Shown here in pieces: positions 6,916 through 6,935 of a stretch of 6,935 bases of DNA. The stretch is from Planctomycetaceae bacterium (GTDB taxonomy: Bacteria > Planctomycetota > Planctomycetia > Pirellulales > Pirellulaceae): assembly GCA_024642765.1 (NCBI GenBank), contig JAHEAM010000201.1, forward strand, positions 1 to 6,935, given 5' to 3'. The position numbers and the translations under genes were made by a program. The notes under the pieces are model-generated. The model worked only from the letters and a program-made list of their open reading frames with translations, searched no databases and was not told the DNA's origin. Within the stretch, counting starts at the first letter, position 1, and each line of letters opens with the position of its first letter.

Positions 6916-6935
6916 GTCTGACATTGTCATAAGGT

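Noticed and set aside
1..6935. CRISPR array, insertion sequence or phage attachment site
   Set aside because: No regularly spaced direct repeats, transposase-like frame, or duplicated tRNA 3' end was seen in the window.

Overview
The window looks like a chromosomal piece from a member of the Planctomycetota, probably Pirellulaceae-like. The evidence is the moderate GC content, the wording of the MoxR and DUF58 motifs, and the gene order MoxR - DUF58 - large BatA-like membrane protein - exported TPR/PQQ-propeller-type protein. This assignment is inferred from family resemblance; no database search was possible.

Almost all coding capacity is on the minus strand, in one co-oriented cluster read from about 6207 down to position 1. 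In transcription order: (1) a MoxR-family AAA+ ATPase reading frame (6207 to 5134), cut by an in-frame TGA at 5506-5508 just before its C-terminal lid domain; (2) a soluble DUF58 protein with a VWA-like fold (5008 to 4028); (3) a large BatA-like protein (3912 to 1585) with two N-terminal membrane segments, a VWA-like domain, a probable Ig-like segment, a glutamine-amidotransferase-like segment without an obvious nucleophile, and a C-terminal membrane anchor; (4) an exported protein (1562 to beyond position 1) with a helical TPR-like N-terminal half followed by PQQ/WD-like beta-propeller sequence. The fourth gene has no stop inside the window. Gaps between the genes are 125, 115 and 22 nt, consistent with an operon.

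A divergent plus-strand unit lies at the right end: a good sigma-70-type promoter (6756-6785), a tRNA-Ser with anticodon CGA (6800-6879) and a rho-independent terminator (6884-6915). Between moxR and the tRNA promoter is about 550 nt with no convincing gene. It holds two small inverted-repeat elements and a two-codon ORF with a strong Shine-Dalgarno sequence.

By analogy with known MoxR/VWA pairs, the ATPase would remodel or load a target together with the DUF58 adaptor. The BatA-like protein would form the membrane platform, and the TPR/propeller protein would act on the outer side of the membrane. The most notable feature is the intact, conserved-looking moxR frame on both sides of a single TGA. 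It may be a recent nonsense mutation, a sequencing error or stop-codon readthrough, and the sequence alone does not decide between these.
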